Origin: Chiua virens
Lineage: Eukaryota; Basidiomycota; Agaricomycetes; Boletales; Boletaceae
Assembly: GCA_019787685.1 (NCBI GenBank)
Contig: JAHNUO010000013.1
Coordinates: forward strand, 1,426,001 to 1,490,000
DNA length: 64,000 bases
Direction: 5' to 3'
The notes below the pieces were generated by a model. It ran no database searches and was not told the origin of the DNA. It worked only from the letters and a program-made list of their open reading frames with translations. Made by a program: the position numbers and the translations under genes. Every line of letters begins with the position of its first letter. Position 1 is the stretch's first letter. Shown here in pieces: positions 1 through 10,625 of this stretch.

Positions 1-11
1 CGCTGTTGCCC

Positions 12-1862
12 TCAGTACCCAGACCTGGGAGACAACGGAGTGAGACGAGGGCTATTGGGTCCCAACCTGCTGGTCAAACTGTGCGAAGGAGATCTCTCGT
101 GAGAGCGCGCTAGGGGCGACAGCAACGCAGATCCAGTCCGGTCCACATCCCGGCGGATACCCCCAAGAAGGATCTTAAGCATGTACTCTGCGTCAAATGC
201 ACCCGCTGCAGGATCGAAGGGAGTGCTGTCAACCATGTCCTGTCCAAGACTTCAGCAACTATCACGTTTACTGCGAATCAAGTAGCGTACCCTGATCTTG
301 TAACGGTTCACGAGGTGGTCATCGAGCATGTGCAGCAGTTCAGAAGCGCCTGGGTCCGTACCAATCTGCACGAATTGGATCCCAAACATGTGATGCTTGA
401 CGCGATGACGATCAAGTCGGTGCGCCCCAGCAACGATGACCCTCTCGAGATCCTCTTGGTCGGCTACGCGTCCAATTCGTAAGCCGTGATAGCAGGTACA
501 TGGGACTGCAACTCACTTGGGAGACCATCAGTGATCACCACGACGGTGATAGGTTCGTGAGAAGAGCGCTCGTGCTCAACAAGAGGCAAGTAATGTTCAA
601 GGATCTGGGCGAGTTTGGTACCAGTAGGAGTGTCCTCGCCTAAAGAGTCTGGTTAGGATCACATCGCCATGGGTGTGTAAACGACGACACGTGCCTTCAG
701 GCAGGACCCTGTTGAACAACGCAACGACGTCGGCTCTTGACTGACATCCAAGATATTAATGCTTGCTTCGTAGTCCAGAGAAGAAAGACATTACCGTCAT
801 GTTGGGAGCGTAGTCATCCCCGTGCATGAAATGAATGTCAACGCCCTTGAACGCGTATTTGCTCGCAATGTCCACAATGTCAGCGAGAGCTTCCCGTGCT
901 TGTATCCAGAGATTACCCTCTTGCATCTAGAACAGAATCAATGCATGTTTTCAGACGCTGGAAATGTTACTTACTGACATGGAATCGTCGATGACGATGA
1001 CAGTCTTGATCTCACTGATATGGGCTCAATAAAATGAAACAGACTTGGCATCGGCACTCACGCCAATCTCCTAATGCCAACCTCCTTGTCTTCGAAGCAG
1101 TTCGGAATGTATCGGGGAATATCACTCTCAACAAGAGTCGTGTTGAACTGGTCCAGATCGAATTTCGATCTGTGCGTGGTTCTGTAACGCTGCTGAGCGA
1201 GGACGACCGTACCCTGGGAAAGATGCCCCTCCTGCTCTGGAAAATTGAAGCCCCAGCGGAGCTGCGAGGCGCATACAAGGATTTCGTAGTTGTTTATCTG
1301 CGCTCTCAATGTCGGCTCGATTTCTTTAAGAAACAAGAAAAGTGCATACGATGTGCTCTTTGCCAGCATATCCAATCACGGCTCCGGCAAACTGGGGACC
1401 CGCTTTACCGATGTCTGCCGATCACGATCATGAGTTCACCGGGAGCGGTATTCAGTCACCGACTACTCACGAAGACTGCCCTCCAAAAGAGCACGGGCAA
1501 TGTACACGGTGCAACCGTTGCGATCTTCCCCAAAGGGAACGGCGTTGTCTGGAATCTCGCTGCCCTCGGTCAGGACCTAGATGTTGTTATTGAACTTGGT
1601 TTGGGGAGGTAAGATACAAGAGCCATACCCAAACCAAAGGGAGTGGCGATCCGTGTCGCTTGAAATGTTCAGTGCTCCTGCGAGCAGACTCGAGCCACTC
1701 TTCCTTGCGAATCACAGTGCGGGTTTCTATTAACGCGGGGGTGATAGGTCGGCTGCCATACTCGGATAGCGACCTCGTCGTTTGCTCGGACACCAGCGAT
1801 GCAGACAAGGGTGAGTTCTTGCTGATCGTGGTCGTCGTGATCGTCTTGCGCGAGAAGGACAT
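12..1862 (-). CDS. DM9-domain / von Willebrand factor A fusion protein
   Basis: Multi-exon gene. The first exon starts at 1862 (MSFSRKTI). After an intron near 1590-1640 the frame continues into a DM9 (DUF3421) repeat: residues such as IPDNAVPFGEDRNGCTVYIA and a GKAGPQFAG / GYAGKEH stretch, ending YEILV. After an intron at about 1028-1064 comes a vWA domain: hydrophobic strand plus the MIDAS motif IDDSMSM (DxSxS), then VVVITDGLPS near 500-570, and IVAGAHRLDRH followed by MFGIQFVQIGTD. The last intron lies near 237-290 and the stop is at 12. DM9 domains bind mannose in some animal proteins; vWA domains bind ligands through a metal. I see no signal peptide, so a cytosolic recognition or scaffold role is inferred. 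Intron positions are approximate. Confidence 0.75.
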
Positions 1863-3871
1863 GTCGATGAAAGTAGAGCAGATGAGGAGTGAGGTTCATT
1901 GACGCGAGCACCCCCGTCGCTTTATACCTCGCTGCGTGAGACGAGAACCATATGCTCAGAACCGGGTTCCTGAGAATTATCGATGCAGGTATTGCTCACA
2001 TCGGACACGATGTAACAAGATCGAGGCACCCCAGACGCAAATGATTGGCAAATATGGAAGGAAGCCTGGGTTCCCAGCTCGTGTCCACCCCACGACGGTC
2101 CCTATTTCGGCTGGGATTGACATTGGAACCGAAGCGAGTAGGATTTATTGTACGACCGGGTGACGGAATGGACTTCTGCCGGATGCGCAGATTCAGTGGA
2201 GGCCGAAGAAGAAAGGGTAACGAGGCAACATGCACGCACCTTTATCGTTTACCTCGAGGCCATCAAGGGGCCAATACTTGTGTCTTTATAACTCATACCA
2301 AAGTTACGAAGGCCTATCTTCCATTCGCAAGGACGAGGCCAGTAAATTGTTTAGGTCAAACCTTTCAGTTGGAGTACGACGCCAATCCAGCGGAAATTGT
2401 CGGGTCTCACCATAACCCTGGTTCAATGAGGTAGATTAGTCAGCGTCAACTCTCTTCCAGGAGCCGAAGAAGCAACTGCGCATCACAGACCGGACGTCCG
2501 GTAACTGCAACGATGCAACCGGTTGCACGCGTCTTCAAGAGGGCCTTAAAAATGTTCAATAAGTACGACATCGGTGTCGACGAGGTCGCAGATATCCTTT
2601 GCGGTCGATCTGCGCTACACCTGTATCCACCCACCGCGTAAAAAGCGGTCCTCGTTGACCGGGTTGATGAGCCTCATGAGCGCCATCTTGCCGCGTTTTT
2701 TCCCTTGATTAGGCAACGAGACATGACGTTTGCAGCGTGTCCCGTCCAAGGTGTCGCTCGGGTCCCTGGAACGTGGGTCATCCATATGTGAAGCAAATCT
2801 AAACCCTTGACCTCTACCCTCAGTTGATTGCCGTAGACGACTTGAAAGGTATCATTGGCTGCCACATTCGTACTGTTATTTGCCTCAGCCACCCGGTAAG
2901 AGTCCTTGCCTCGCATGTGCGTAAAGCGGGCTGAGTGGGCTCCTTCCTCGACCCACTACCTCCTGCGACATCTCAGTCGACTATCTCCCGCTCTACGTGC
3001 GCTCGCATACGTCAACGAAAAAGAGTAGATCGTTACGCCCTCGAAACGACTCGATTCTCCGACTGTCCTCGAGGTCGCGCTATATGGTACAACCCTCAGT
3101 CTGCGCCCTGACCGTCCTGCTCTCACTATTCCCGCTTCATCAATCGTTCCAATGACGCACTCGTATGTTAGCTCGCCTAGCTCACCACGATCATGATCGA
3201 TCCTCTTGTTTTTTTTTCATGTCGAGTGGACGACATCCATCAGATGTCCGCGGAAAACATGGCTGCATACGTTCCGTCGTGTCCAATGTTCGGCGATTGT
3301 TCGTTCATGGAGTTACTGCTCCGTATCAATATTTCTGCCGCGGTAAAATAAAAATAATATAAGCTATTTGATGTTTCGATTTAGTGCGGGTGTGGTTGAA
3401 ACACTATTATTGTTAGCATCGGACGGTCATCTTGGCAACTATTTTTTCCGTCGTCGTCACATCGATGAGATAAGATGTCGCGGTAATTGATCCGGACGAC
3501 ACCGGGGATGCCGACAGCTGTACGAAATGACGCAGCTGGGGTACAATTCGAAATATTTCCGAGGCGCTCAAGAAAAGGGAACAAACATGATCGATTGGAA
3601 AAAGAAAGAAAAACAGAAGATGCTGCGTCGCGGAATATAACTTGGCTGATGTGGTCGAAAGGCCGTCCCGCACGCTCCCTGACCAATCCACTGACATCGA
3701 ACCCACCTGCCACATCTCCGCCATTCCACAGCCGCTTGGCGCGGTTCGGCGTGACGCACAAGATATAAACCATCGTCCTTCATCCTGCTCTCCAGGCCAA
3801 CCTCGCTTTCCTCCAAGTGGGTCATCTGCACTAATTCTTTCGGTTTACCGGCAAGCACCCTCTTTCTTCAA
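1863..3871. other. Intergenic stretch without a supported gene
   Basis: About 2 kb upstream of the DM9-vWA gene. Short open frames occur on both strands. The longest coding-like piece is on the minus strand at about 2446-2916, where two adjacent frames (…NEDRFLRG…, …DICDLVDTDVVLIEHF…) could be remnants of one degraded protein. I could not assign a family, connect the frames by plausible introns, or find a start. The right part (about 3400-3870) is probably the promoter and leader of the small gene that starts at 3872. Confidence 0.4.
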
Positions 3872-4257
3872 ATGTGCCACCACGAAGTGTACGTCACGAT
3901 TCATTCCACACAGGCTCATCGCTCATGACATAAATTGAACAGTGTAGGCGACTATTACAGAGGATGCGGCGTAAGTTGCTTCCGTGGTTACATGCTGTCG
4001 ACCACTCTGACACTGTCACAGCACTTTCATGGGCGTTACTTCACCGGCGAGGTCGCAGATTGCAACTCTCCGAGATGCAAAACAAGCAAGTCTCATATGC
4101 ACAGGACTGCTCCCAACTGTGGATGCCCTGCCGTCCGTCCTTCTATTCTACCCCTATACACTGACGCCTTACCTCGTCGCAGGTCGTCACGGAAAACCGG
4201 CGGATACAAAACTTGTTTCAGATGCCACATCCAGATTGCGAACGCACTCCGCGTTAA
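3872..4257 (+). CDS. Small Cys/His-rich protein (76 aa, four tiny exons)
   Basis: Exons 3872-3888, 3943-3970, 4022-4132 and 4183-4257 join in frame to a 76-residue protein starting MCHHEVVGDYYRGCGHFHG and ending in CERTPR. Introns of 50-54 nt have GT-AG ends; the third donor is GTCCGT. The spacing of cysteines and histidines (MCHHE, YRGCGH, CNSPRC, NCGCP, HPDCE) matches an abundant family of short uncharacterised basidiomycete proteins that look like metal-binding modules. No signal peptide is visible, so it is probably intracellular. The function is unknown; a zinc- or other metal-binding fold is inferred from the residue pattern only. Confidence 0.7.
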
Positions 4258-4417
4258 CAGACGTGGACGAGTCGTCCGCAGGCTATCGTCTCCATTACAT
4301 CTTAGATTCGACTACATTTACGTCCTACTCCATCAATCTTTGACTAATTTATGGGCTGGTATCTTGACTTGACTCACATACTGCGCATGTATATCTCCTT
4401 GGAAGGTAGAACATCCA

Positions 4418-5094
4418 TCAAACTTGCGGCCGAGTCGCGATATTGACCATCGGCTGCGATGACGTTCGACATGACCCACACGCGCAATAAAATGACCACA
4501 CGTGCTTACCGGAGCCCTGGTACTCGGCAGTCTCTGTCCGGGAAGCGCTCCGGACATCAAAGGCGACGTTGCCTTCCCCCTGGGACCCAGCTCCACCCCG
4601 AGGTACCGCGAAAAAAACTCGTCCAACCATCCAAAGAATGCTACCTTATCTTCTAAACTCAGATTTGCCCAGTCAATCTTCTCTTCTCCAGTGTCCTGGG
4701 ACGCCACACTGGCATTCGTTCGGTGACCATGACCGGGTGGGTACGCACTCGATGCACGTGTGGGCGGGGGAGGCGGCACATACGACGGTAGGGCACGCGC
4801 GTCATCCGTCGGCCGTGAAGCACGAGAAATCGCTGGTGGTCCATTCGCGTCCCCCTCAGGCCAGGAAGGCACTGGTGGCGCAGCACCCTTCCCACCCATA
4901 CCCGCCGCTGACGGATACCCCGGACGCGGCGGGGGTGCCCGTTTCCAGTTCGGGTCCCAGTTGACTTTGGAAGAGGGCGTGCTGGAAAGGCGGTCGCGCG
5001 TGTTCGTCATCTTAGTGACGCTGGCATCTTTGGCTTTCTCGGCCTTGGCTTTGAGTTCGGCGACTGGGCGCAGACATAAGGAGACGGACGTCAT
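4418..5094 (-). CDS. Small proline-rich protein with AIM3/BBC1-type 'WANLSxEDKxxFFxWLDEFF' motif
   Basis: A large exon (5094-4510) and a short last exon (4453-4418) give 206 aa. The N-terminal part is a charged helix (VAELKAKAEKAKDASVTKM), followed by a long Pro/Ala-rich linker (APPPRPGYP, PPPPPTRASS) and a conserved block around IDWANLSLEDKVAFFGWLDE. That block is typical of the region linking proline-rich segments to the cysteine-proteinase-fold domain of fungal AIM3/BBC1 actin-patch proteins. The SH3 and the large C-terminal domain are absent, and the protein ends with a basic tail (NIATRPQV). The start is placed at MTSVSL because the helix follows directly; a longer upstream reading frame has no support. 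A role at cortical actin is inferred from the motif alone. Confidence 0.6.
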
Positions 5095-5541
5095 TTTGGG
5101 GGGGTATACCTGCTTACAGTTTACCATTGTGATATCTGGTGGAGTGATCGGGACCTGGAGGCGTAAGGCGCAAGGCGTAAAAGGGTGAGATACACGGGAC
5201 TTGAGCTCGGTCGTATGCTCGATTATGTAAAGGACTCTCAGCATCATGATTATCGATTTTGCCGGTATCGTCTTGGATCTCGCTTTGAACCGCCGTATCT
5301 TACACAACGCGAATTTTCACATTCCAAATGACGGGTATCTTACACCAGCCTCCAGATCCTCCAACTATCTCGGCATGAAAATAGAGTTAGGGGCAGGAGA
5401 TGTGATTGTGCACAAGATGGAAGATGGTGCGCCAGGTAATACCATACATGGAATGATGGATGGACTTATAAATATCAAGGTCACATCTAACAAAAGCATG
5501 GCACGAGGTCTTGAGGAATCAAAGAATTCTTTCGACACCTG

Positions 5542-7537
5542 TCACGAAGCAAGTTGACAGACTGCACGTTCACAGATGGCCAACAGCATGTTTTGACAAA
5601 CTGGACTGATGGCGAGCTTGGACTCGACCACGCTGGCGCTGGCTCGATGGTCGACTTCGCCATGGGGGTCCTGGCCGCTGCTCGGCGGCAGTTGGACCTC
5701 GACCGTGCCATCTGAGACGCAACCACTCGGAGCGGACGGCACGGATCGAATGAGCCCCCCAATCCGATCGAGCAGGGCCTCCCGAAGCAGTTTTCCCCCG
5801 TCTTCGGCCCTCCAAGTGGTAGCCGCAGGATGACGACCCACCGCTGGTGCTGGTGCTGGTGCTGACGAGACGACGCATAAATTGAGCGTGCTCGCGAGGA
5901 ACCAACCTGCATCCCTCGTCGCTAGCGCTCGTACGCGCTCCGCTCTCGTACCTGCGAACCTCTCGAGACGCTTTGCGCGGAACTCGGCGGTCGCTGCGCG
6001 TTGGTATTGTTGCCTTGGGGGTTGGGGTTGGGATTGAGAACACCGAGATTGTGCCGAAAGTGACGTAGGTGTTGATAGGGGCGGCGACGGATCCGACGGT
6101 CCGGGCGTGCCGCCCGCTGCCTGCTCAGAGGATGGGTGAACGGAGCTTGGAAGGGAAGGGACCGCGTACAGCGCCTCAAGTTCGCGGATCGTCTCGAGCC
6201 CGAGTCGGTCTCTGATACTACGTGCGATGCTGCTGGCGCTTGGACTGGCATCACGAACGGTTTGGGAGGGAGGGAGGGCATCCAGCGCCTCGAGTGACAT
6301 GCCGATGAGGGCAAACACGTCGGTGCGTACGTCGGCCTTTGAAACTGTTGGCGCGGAAGCGGAAGTAGAGACGGAACTCGCGTGTTTGTCTTTGTCTTTG
6401 TCTTTGTCTTTGCTTTTCCCGACGTTCTTTCCGTTCTTCTCCTTGTCTTTCTTAAGCACAGGCGCAGGAATGAGAAGTGGTGCAAGCCGCGCAGAACAGA
6501 GTGGGACGAAGGCACGTAAGAGCGGGAGGAGGATACACTCGAGAATGCGATCGATGACCCTATCAAGGTGCGTGTATAGGTCGTTGTGATCAGGACATGT
6601 GGGGTGTTCCTTTTGCTGACGCTGGCGTTGACGTTTTGACTTGCTGCTGTCATGCACGGTACAGACCAGGGCAGGTAAGGCTATCCGGAGGACGTACAAG
6701 AGGAGTGGGGACATCAGTTCGACGCGGTTGCTGTCTATATGTTCTGGTTTGTGGTGCGTCGCCTGGGTTGGAATCGGACATGGAGGGGAGAACAAGAAGA
6801 CGTGCATCGTTTCCAGAGCACGGAGAGTCGCGTCGGCGAGGCGTGATGCGTACGAAAACAGGTCTGTATTAGGAGCATTGAGGGCACATTTAAGAGATGC
6901 ATACACTGCGACGAGCGATGGCGATGCTGGATATTGGGACGACAGTACGTGTGACCAGTCTACATGCGTAAGATTAGTCATATATGCGCGCGTATCGTCG
7001 TTTGAATGGTGTTACCGGAACGACTTTGGTCCCAACTCCATTCGAGATCGTGTTGATCCTTGATGGTGTTTTTTTTGCTTTTCTTCTTGAGGGGCGGTCC
7101 ATCTGTTGACGTTGCTTGAGACGCGTCGGAACGAAGCTTAGAAAGTACTGAACTAAATTCTGAGTCCAAGGTTGGGCACACTGGCAGAGGAACGTAATCG
7201 ACACGTACGTTCTTGATCAGCATCGCGCTGGGCAGTGAGTGCTGCGAGCTGTTTCTCGAGCTCGAACGCATATGTCCGCCAATCCCGCCCGTCGTTGTCC
7301 TTGGATACGATCGAGAAACGCGCCTGAAGATCCAACAGGTAAGCTGATTTGGGTGTGGTCGCACCTTCGTGTCGTAGATTTGGTGGTGAGTTCACTTACA
7401 TGCAGTCGACTGATTTCTGGGCTTGTGCTTGAGGGCAGCCAGAGCCTGTACGAAAAGTCAAGGATACATGTCTAGAGGACGAAACAATTGCATACGATGG
7501 CTATCCGAACGACGGAGCCAGGATCAGACAAAGACAT
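5542..7537 (-). CDS. Mei4-like meiotic recombination-initiation protein (candidate)
   Basis: Starts MSLSDPGSVVRIAI at 7537. Introns fall at about 7446-7495, 7351-7405 and 7157-7205 (49 nt), and at about 6959-7013, just before DWSHVLSSQYPASP; the rest is one long exon to the stop at 5542, about 600 aa. The N terminus carries the signature seen in vertebrate MEI4: a hydrophobic helix, KPxxxS, then a YxxxLQ helix, a Trp, and a coiled coil (IALAALKHKPRNQSTASYLL; DWRTYAFELEKQLAAL). MEI4 works with REC114 to promote Spo11 double-strand breaks. The middle and C terminus are helical with low-complexity inserts (KDKDKDKDK at about 6385-6411, Pro/Ser-rich 5950-6200). The assignment rests on the N-terminal pattern, so it is a candidate. 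A generic coiled-coil protein is the alternative. Confidence 0.55.
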
Positions 7538-8130
7538 TGTTGCAATGCTTGCCGCCACGCCCGAGTCTGAGTTGGTGGCTCGGAGTCTGCCAATGTGCTA
7601 CCGTCACGCGTCACGACGCCAATATTACCCGGCCCAGTGAACGGCAAGCCGGAAAACAAGATTATTGAAACGTTGACGGACTCAGAGTAAACATCACGAA
7701 GACTATAATCAAGGACGCATGTGGGAGGGGCGTAAAAAAAGCATTGCCAAATCTCAAACCGTGAGTAAAGCACTACCATCAAGTTCAAGTACACACTATA
7801 TGATACATGAGATTGTCCGAGTTGCTTGTCTCGACAAGTCGAATCAGGGACAGACTTCGAGACAAGCAACTTCCGACGGCATTCTGACGTGTAATCAAGT
7901 ATCTGATTTGTTTTCCATTTCATCCCAACTAATCGCTTATGTATGTGCTTATGTTTTCTTGAAAATATGAAATTTACACCCTCAAGTACCGTTATCCTAC
8001 CAAGTTCAAGTACACATTCGGGACAAGCAGCGAGCCATGGAGCAAAACTGACAGTACTACCAGGTGGGTCACACAACACGCTGGAAAGGAGAACGAGATA
8101 GCGACCTACTGATAGCTTCGTCCCAGCTAT

Positions 8131-8432
8131 TTAAGGGATTGGGGCGACAATGACAGTGGCAGCACATGTTGACATACAAATTCCTTGCCCAACGTTGCAA
8201 GCCAAAATTACAGGGGGAGCAGCGAGGGCGGACACCGTGCCAAAGGTCTCGCTTGCTGCACCGTAGCATGCATCGGCGAGGAAATTGCACACTGGTAGAT
8301 GCCGTCATGAGCAGGATGACATTGGATTGGCGTGATGGATGGAACTGATCAGTTTAGCAGGCAGCATAAGCAATAGGGCCAGCGGACACGAGGGAACCAC
8401 TGTGGCGAAGGGTGGCAAGACTTGAGGTTCAT
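8131..8432 (-). pseudogene. Broken Zys-like small secreted protein gene (unit 1)
   Basis: The second exon is intact and collinear with the neighbouring copy (CNFLADACYGAASETFGTVS … AATVIVAPIP, stop at 8131-8133). The first exon is damaged. Relative to the 9034-9341 copy, 11 nt are missing inside the signal-peptide region, which shifts the frame. The conserved Cys-Gln near the splice site is followed by or changed to a TAA stop, and the GTCAGT donor has become ATCAGT. As written it cannot produce the family protein. A sequencing error could explain one lesion but hardly all three. Confidence 0.65.
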
Positions 8433-9033
8433 GAAACCTAGCAGATTCATCAGGGTTCTTATCTCTACCACGAACACCAATTGACAACCTTTTTTAGACG
8501 GCGCAGATCATAGGATAAGGAAGTCACAGGCAATTGAACGGCAAGTAGGAGTTAGGTAACACGAAATGGAAAGCAAGATAACAACCCTCGGACTACAACG
8601 TGGTAATGCATCTGGTTGCTTTTCGCTTTACCTCCAACTCATGGACACGACCAAGAATGCGTCACGCGTGCGGAAGGCTATACGAGGCTATTTTCTCCGA
8701 GATAAGAATACAAATTTGTGAAACACTGATGTCCTGCCGAGATTCAACAGTACTCTGATGCACAATCAGGTGTCCGGTACGTTTCACTCCACCTCATCAT
8801 GACATGCAGTGTGCACCGAAAATAGAAATGCTACACGTTAAAGCACTGTGATGCCGGCAAGTTCGAGTACACGATACTAAATACAACGTGAGGTTGTTGC
8901 TTGTCTCGAATTCCAGATTCGAGACAAGTAACGAGCTATGTGACAAAACTGGTGGCGAGCACTACCAGGTGTGTCACACAACATAGTAAGGAGAGCGAGG
9001 TAGTGACTTACTGATAACTTGGACCCCCGCTAC

Positions 9034-9341
9034 TTAAGGGATTGGGGCAATAAGGGCAGTGGCCGCGCATGCTGTCATGCACAGGCCCAACCCAGCGTTG
9101 CAAGCCAAAATTGCGGCGGGCGCGGCGGGCGCGGCCACGGTGCCAAAGGTAAACCCAGCAGCGGAGTAGCACACAACAGCGAGGCTGTTACACCCTGATA
9201 CATGTGTGAGCAGGATGCCACCGCGACGATGGATGGAAAAGACTGACCAGTCTGGCAGATAGCGTAAGCGATAGGGCCAGCGGAAACAAGAGGGACTGCT
9301 GCGGCAGCGAGAGTGAGGGCAGCGAGAGACTTGGGGTTCAT
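9034..9341 (-). CDS. Zygote-specific (Zys)-like small secreted protein (unit 2)
   Basis: Exons 9341-9248 and 9194-9034, with a 53-nt intron, give 84 aa. There is a clear signal peptide (MNPKSLAALTLAAAAVPLVS, then AGPIAYAICQT), and the mature part is Gly/Ala/Cys-rich: GCNSLAVVCYSAAGFTFGTV, ILACNAGLGLCMTACAAT, ending LIAPIP. This Cys pattern (CQTGC, CY, AC, CMxxC) is that of the 'zygote-specific class V / Zys' family, named after algal zygote genes and common in Agaricomycetes. The function in fungi is unknown; secretion is supported by the signal peptide. It is the best-preserved member of the local array. Confidence 0.8.
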
Positions 9342-9946
9342 GGCTGATGAAGAGCGGGGTTTGTGAGAAACGGTCAGGACTTTATACTTATTCGTTGTGG
9401 GCGTCGATTGACGACCCGCTTTGGACAGCGCTGATCATGGTGCCAAAAGGGGATAGGGAAGTCACAGCAAGTATAGGGCAAGTGCGGAAACTCGAAGCGT
9501 CTTGTGCGTGGCTTCTACTTAGCGCCGCCTGCCAGTGGTGGTTCGGCAAACTTTAAGAACTCATGCCATGAGCATGACCAGGCTCGTTAGGTCGGACCCA
9601 CCACGAAGTGGGAAGCAAGGAGAGAAATATTGACAGATATAGGCCCAGAATAACAACAACATGATACATAGGGAAGCATTGGGTGGGTTTTCGCTTCTCC
9701 TCCAATTCATGGACTTGAGCAAGGTCGCACGAATGCCCAAGGTGAAAAGTTCACAATGCTACTCTCTCGAGGACAGGAATACCAAATCTAAAATCCCGTC
9801 AAGTATGAACTATTGATACAATGCGAAATCGTGGTTTCATGCATTCTCTTGAATCGCTGACCGTATGACAAGACTGGTGGTGGGTAGGTGTGTCACTTCA
9901 TGATAAGGACGGGGAGACACTTACTGATAGCTTGGGCCCTGGAAGC

Positions 9947-10224
9947 TCAAGGGGGACATACTGCCATGCAAACGGCCAATGCGGCATTACAAGCCATGAC
10001 AGCAGGGGATGCCGCGGGGGTCATACCGCCAAAGGTGGCGCCGGCAACAGCGTAGCACATGATTGCCATGGCATTGCAGCCTGGTGGATGCTATAGTGAG
10101 CATGATACGACAATGGACAGATTTGGTATGGATTAGAAGACTTACTGGCCCGACAGGGGTTGCCGGAGGCAAGGGTCACCGCGGTGGTGGCGAGAATGAG
10201 GGCGGCAAGAGACTTGGAATTCAT
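9947..10224 (-). CDS. Zygote-specific (Zys)-like small secreted protein (unit 3, divergent)
   Basis: Exons 10224-10146 and 10080-9947 give 70 aa with no frame break. The signal peptide MNSKSLAALILATTAVTLAS is like that of unit 2. The mature part has diverged: the IAYAICQTG block is replaced by GNPCRAS, while the core CNAMAIMCYAVAGATFGGM and MACNAALAVCMAVCPP is kept. It ends earlier than unit 2, losing the Thr-Ala-Leu-Ile tail. The open frame and conserved cysteines suggest it is still functional, unlike unit 1. Confidence 0.7.
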
Positions 10225-10625
10225 TGTGGGCGAGACTGGGTCCGTGTCGCAGGGTTGGTCACATTTAAGTTATGTGTGATTATCAAGTAACGCCTCGATT
10301 GGAGGGTGATAGTCGTAGAAGTTCACAGCAAGTGGAGGGCAAGCGTGGGGAACGCGTCTTGGAGTGCCAGTGGTTTGGCAACGTCAATTATTGCTCACTG
10401 ACCCCAACAATTCGGACAAATCGAACAATCGACCCTGGTTCAAGGCATCACAACATCGACTACACGTTGAGATATTTCTGGGTGTCAATACAACTTAAGT
10501 ATAAGTAATGTAACAATGTAACATGCACACCAAAAAATACAGCGTACGTTTTGAATCTGTCAATAAGGAGTGTAAAGGAATGAGAGATCCCAAGCATCAA
10601 CGAACGAGAGAAAGGTCCAGCCATC

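Larger units (their letters stand above)
7780..10224 (-). repeat. Tandem duplication array of Zys-like genes with shared flanks
   Basis: Three Zys-like units start at 8432, 9341 and 10224, a period of about 0.9 kb. Noncoding sequence is duplicated too. A block with 'caagtt(c)gagtacac', 'gagacaag(c/t)aac' and 'ctaccaggtg(g/t)gtcacacaaca' precedes the 3' end of unit 1 (about 7980-8085) and of unit 2 (about 8865-8980). Part of it appears again at about 7780-7870 with no gene attached, which suggests a fourth, lost unit. The AAGGGATTGGGGC stop-codon context is kept in units 1 and 2. Confidence 0.65.

Noticed and set aside
1034..1612. 192-codon plus-strand open frame
   Set aside because: It is antisense to the DM9-vWA exons, whose protein is recognisable; the plus-strand translation has no family features.
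2446..2916. Two minus-strand frames as a possible gene
   Set aside because: Coding-like in places, but no start, splice connection or family could be supported.
4333..5307. 324-codon minus-strand frame extending the AIM3-motif gene on both ends
   Set aside because: The N-terminal extension lacks conservation-like composition and the C-terminal one crosses a good GT-AG intron; the shorter spliced model fits better.
5246..5557. 103-codon plus-strand frame
   Set aside because: No recognisable family; lies between two minus-strand genes and overlaps the likely promoter of one and the 3' end of the other.
7165..7205. A 28-nt intron in the Mei4-like gene
   Set aside because: Too short for fungal splicing; a 49-nt intron from the same donor to a later acceptor keeps the frame.
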